Below, one piece after another: positions 38,466 through 40,150 of a stretch of DNA of 40,150 nt. The notes under the pieces are model-generated. The model was not told where the DNA came from. It was given only the letters and a program-made list of their open reading frames with translations, and did not search any database. Made by a program: the position numbers and the translations under genes. Position 1 is the first letter of the stretch; each line of letters opens with the position of its first letter. Origin of the DNA: a virus; IMG/VR virus record IMGVR_UViG_3300022744_000055, positions 1 to 40,150 of that record. One strand, written 5' to 3'.

Positions 38466-38507
38466 CGGCAAACCACAATTCGCGCCAGCTTGAGAGCTGA
38501 AACCCTA

Positions 38508-38540
38508 GGGGGCTAGTCGAAAGGCTAGCCCCCTTTCCTA
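38508..38540 (+). terminator. Intrinsic terminator of the accessory operon
   Basis: GGGGGCTAG-TCGAAAGG-CTAGCCCCC forms a nine-bp stem followed by TTTCCTATTTT. It ends the operon that begins at 36303. Confidence 0.9.
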
Positions 38541-38575
38541 TTTTGTCGCGCCACAGCGCAGACTGTGAAAACCCG

Positions 38576-38617
38576 TAGGCGGGCGCATTGGAGACAGTGC
38601 GCCCGCCTATTTGTTTT
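38576..38617 (+). terminator. Second strong terminator hairpin
   Basis: A 12-bp perfect stem TAGGCGGGCGCA/TGCGCCCGCCTA with a 10-base loop, followed by TTTGTTTT. On the minus strand it is followed by a GGGTTTTC tail, so it may also act leftward. It backs up the terminator 36 bases upstream. Confidence 0.85.
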
Positions 38618-38636
38618 CATACACTCCACGCCCACT

Positions 38637-38891
38637 ATGGACCACCAAAACCCAACCCGCCGAAACCCCGCACAAAAGAAAAACCGCGCCCGATGGTCTG
38701 TTGACCTCCTACCGGTTCCGGAATCCGTAGGCGGACTGACCGTGCTAGGGACCATCAACCGAAATACGCTGATTGACCCGCTGTTGACCGACGGCGTGTC
38801 GTTCTTTGCGCAGACCCCTAGGGGGTTGGAGGAACTGCGGACCGATAAGGTCCGGGCAACCCTGTCGGGCCACAAAAAAGACCCGATTTAA
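38637..38891 (+). CDS. Possible small basic protein
   Basis: An 84-residue frame, MDHQNPTRRNPAQKKNRARW then DLLPVPESVGGLTVLGTINR and LIDPLLTDGVSFFAQTPRGL. The N-terminus is very basic. There is no clear ribosome site and it follows two terminators, so it would need its own promoter, which I do not see. Amino-acid composition is reasonable for a real protein. Confidence 0.4.
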   Translation: MDHQNPTRRNPAQKKNRARWSVDLLPVPESVGGLTVLGTINRNTLIDPLLTDGVSFFAQTPRGLEELRTDKVRATLSGHKKDPI

Positions 38892-39114
38892 GCCGCTTTC
38901 GACCCGGACCCTATGCAACCCCTAGACGGACCAAAAACGATGCGCTGCAGGGCCAATTCCGAGCCTTCTCGGGGCATGTTTCAGGGTCTACGAGCTGGCG
39001 TGTCGAGGGGTCGGCGCTATGGTTTCTGTAGCGATTTCCCGAAGGTTGACCCCCTCCGTAGGATTTTTTGGGCAAAAATGACCCCCTGTAGTGGGATTTT
39101 TGGGAGGAAAAGAG
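38892..39114. other. Non-coding stretch with a 29-bp degenerate direct repeat
   Basis: I find no convincing gene. Near its end lie two related units, 39046-39074 and 39078-39106, sharing TGACCCCCT, a GTAG-type step and GGATTTTTGGG. They immediately precede the ribosome site of the next gene (GGGAGGAAAAGAG), so they may be regulatory. Confidence 0.5.
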
Positions 39115-39351
39115 ATGATTAAGAAACTGCTTCTGGGCGTACTCGGCGTGGCCGTTGTTTTCTTGGGCTTTGGTTTTTACGCATCCAGTACGCCAGAAGG
39201 ACAGGCAAAAGCCCGCGAACGCCGGGTGATCGAGGAATGCTGGAAGCGACAGGGCGGAAAACAGCACAGTGCGGGCACTGCGCAGTTCATAGCCGGTGCC
39301 TGTGCGAACCTTGAGGCCGAGTTTGAGCGGAAGTGGCGGACTACGCCGTAA
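39115..39351 (+). CDS. Small secreted or membrane-anchored protein
   Basis: A 78-residue protein with Lys-rich start and hydrophobic helix (MIKKLLLGVLGVAVVFLGFG) serving as signal anchor, then a charged domain with two cysteines (VIEECWKRQGGKQ..., IAGACANLEAEFERKW). The ribosome site GGAGGAAAAGAG is strong. It is isolated between non-coding repeats and a convergent operon, whose last gene it overlaps by 11 bases, so it looks like a moron-type gene possibly expressed from the prophage. Function unknown. Confidence 0.65.
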   Translation: MIKKLLLGVLGVAVVFLGFGFYASSTPEGQAKARERRVIEECWKRQGGKQHSAGTAQFIAGACANLEAEFERKWRTTP

Positions 39352-39727
39352 CAAGCTCCAACCGCGCCTGTACGTGGTCCCTGAAACTGCGAACGTGGTC
39401 CTGTAGGTCTTTGTGCGTCACCCCCAGGTGTTGGCAAACACGCCCTGGAGGGATGTAGGGGTACACGTAACTCCAAACGCCTGCCACGCGCACCTTATCG
39501 TGTAGGTGACGCATTTGCCGCTCCACATGCTCGGCGTCGAGCAGGTCCACGGTTTCACGGTGCTGAGGCGTGTGCCACTGCCACCATGGGGCGCGGTACT
39601 GGCGGAACATGGGGCTGACTTGCGAGGGCGTACTTGGCGTCACCCAACGCGCCCAGTTGATAAGCCTGTCGTGGACGGCCCGGTGTTCCGGGCTGACGTA
39701 GTGGTAGTCCTTGTCGTACTGCCTCAT
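39341..39727 (-). CDS. Q-like late regulator candidate (sigma-region-4-like HTH)
   Basis: A 128-residue protein. N-terminal RAVHDRLINWARWV and a central DLLDAEHVERQMRHL, then VYPYIPPGRVCQHLGVTHKD and DLQDHVRSFRDHVQARLEL. This layout (LINWARW, an AEXVER helix, a C-terminal HTH after a YV...P motif) resembles the small Q-like antiterminators or regulators of Burkholderiales phages. ATG 39727 overlaps the stop of the upstream gene (39724). It lies in an operator-controlled leftward operon. If Q-like, it could help late transcription through the hairpins in the structural genes. Confidence 0.6.
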   Translation of the reverse strand: MRQYDKDYHYVSPEHRAVHDRLINWARWVTPSTPSQVSPMFRQYRAPWWQWHTPQHRETVDLLDAEHVERQMRHLHDKVRVAGVWSYVYPYIPPGRVCQHLGVTHKDLQDHVRSFRDHVQARLELVTA

Positions 39728-39933
39728 GCGCGTCCTTTCAGCCATTCAGGTTTGTTTGGCAACGGTGCCCATGCCAGCAGACCTTGCGACTTCGACGTAA
39801 CCGCCTCATAACGCGCAACGCCTTCTTTTGGCAGAACCTGCACCTTGACGCCTTTCGGGCAAGATTCCATCGGTTGCCAGAAGTAGGTCTGGTCAACGGC
39901 CACTTTGGCCATTTGGCTGATTTTGATGTTCAT
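39724..39933 (-). CDS. Small conserved phage protein (DUF551-like style)
   Basis: A 69-residue protein with TYFWQPMESCPKGVKVQVLP, GVARYEAVTS and the C-terminal LLAWAPLPNKPEW. The W.PM..CP.GVK...W.PLP pattern occurs in short DUF551-like phage proteins of unknown role. ATG 39933 is the first start after the operator promoter at 39947-39972; ATG 39912 is an alternative. Its stop overlaps the next gene's start. Confidence 0.65.
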   Translation of the reverse strand: MNIKISQMAKVAVDQTYFWQPMESCPKGVKVQVLPKEGVARYEAVTSKSQGLLAWAPLPNKPEWLKGRA

Positions 39934-39946
39934 AGCTGTGGTTTGA

Positions 39947-39972
39947 ATTTTAACAACGTCTGGTTGTTAAAA
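39947..39972 (-). promoter_or_regulatory. Leftward promoter with embedded operator
   Basis: A 25-bp perfect inverted repeat TTTTAACAAC-(5)-GTTGTTAAAA occupies 39948-39972. On the minus strand its distal arm forms an extended -10, TG-T-TAAAAT (39955-39947). No good -35 is seen. The layout matches the operator promoters at 3941, 10404 and 36205. Confidence 0.7.
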
Positions 39973-39980
39973 CGAGAAAA

Positions 39981-40031
39981 GCCGTAAAAACCCATTTCGG
40001 CTTCCAACAAGCCCTACACCCGTTGGGCTGT
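39981..40031. repeat. Two-hairpin repeat, unit 1
   Basis: First of three degenerate units that frame the origin-like region. It has a small hairpin (GCCG...CGGC, 39981-40001) followed by a second inverted repeat, AGCCC-TACACCCGTT-GGGCT, ending in GT. Units 2 and 3 share the block CCTACACCC(N)GGCTGT and a preceding hairpin with different stem sequence, so structure seems conserved more than primary sequence. Confidence 0.55.
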
Positions 40032-40150
40032 TGATTTAACGTTTCGCGGGAAATCTGGTTTTCGGGCAAATCGCCCTTTTAGCCCTACACCCCCCAGGCT
40101 GTCACCAGAATTCTGGGGGATTTTCCCAAAAAACATTTTTGCTCCAACTT
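40024..40150. repeat. Terminal redundancy identical to bases 1-127 (circular contig overlap)
   Basis: The last 127 bases are identical to the first 127, so the sequence closes into a circle of 40,023 bp. 127 is a common largest k-mer in short-read assemblers, which makes an assembly overlap the simplest explanation. HK97-type terminases normally package by cos or headful, not with short direct terminal repeats. The join falls inside the origin-like repeat region. Confidence 0.95.

Noticed and set aside
38913-39122. A 69-residue frame MQPLDGPKT...
   Set aside because: Unlikely composition, no ribosome site, runs over the direct repeats before the 39115 gene.
1-40150. CRISPR array
   Set aside because: No regularly spaced repeat-spacer structure; the only tight tandem repeats are the 10-bp iterons.

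Overview
The window is a complete, circularly permuted genome of a temperate tailed phage (siphovirus with an HK97-type head). The last 127 bases repeat the first 127 exactly, so the unique circle is 40,023 bp. The overlap equals a common maximum k-mer and looks like an assembler circularisation overlap rather than a physical terminal repeat. GC-rich coding sequence and protein styles resembling Burkholderiales phages suggest a betaproteobacterial host; this is inference only.

Layout. (1) About 39.95-40.02 kb through 0.58 kb: non-coding replication-origin-like region with ten iterons, a second short repeat family and three copies of a two-hairpin repeat. (2) 0.58-3.0 kb, minus strand: primase/helicase and a Cro-like HTH gene. 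(3) 3.15-3.86 kb, plus: repressor-like regulator with its own terminator. (4) 4.0-15.7 kb, plus: a tightly overlapping early operon with RecB/Cas4-like nuclease, ssDNA-binding protein, family A DNA polymerase, VRR-NUC, SNF2 helicase, DUF3310, MazG-like NTP hydrolase, ThyX-like protein, C5 cytosine methyltransferase, small unknowns and an excisionase-like HTH. (5) 15.6-16.85 kb: tyrosine integrase (minus), attP with a core matching a tRNA 3' end, and the terminator of the late operon. (6) 36.1-16.9 kb, minus: late operon in the order HNH, terS, zinc ribbon, terL, portal, ClpP-like protease, capsid, connectors, tail tube, chaperones with a -1 frameshift, tape measure, tail tip, fibre, glycine-rich adhesin, lysis genes. 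(7) 36.3-38.9 kb, plus: an operator-controlled operon of small unrecognised genes, a candidate accessory or anti-defence locus. (8) 39.9-39.3 kb, minus: two small genes, one resembling Q-like late regulators.

Regulation. A family of AACAACC...GGTTGTT palindromes sits at nearly every early control point. At four promoters the right arm of the palindrome runs directly into an extended -10 box (TGnTAnnnT), as expected for steric repression. The repressor and the Cro-like protein share a nearly identical HTH, so both may read the same operator. The late operon contains intrinsic terminators between protease and capsid, after the capsid, and on both sides of the tail tube gene. This would fit an antitermination system or staged expression, with the Q-like gene as the obvious candidate regulator.

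Other notable points: a 67-bp tandem duplication that frameshifts an early HTH gene, a very small tail-tip gene set, and a methyltransferase gene whose 3' third reads plausibly in two frames.
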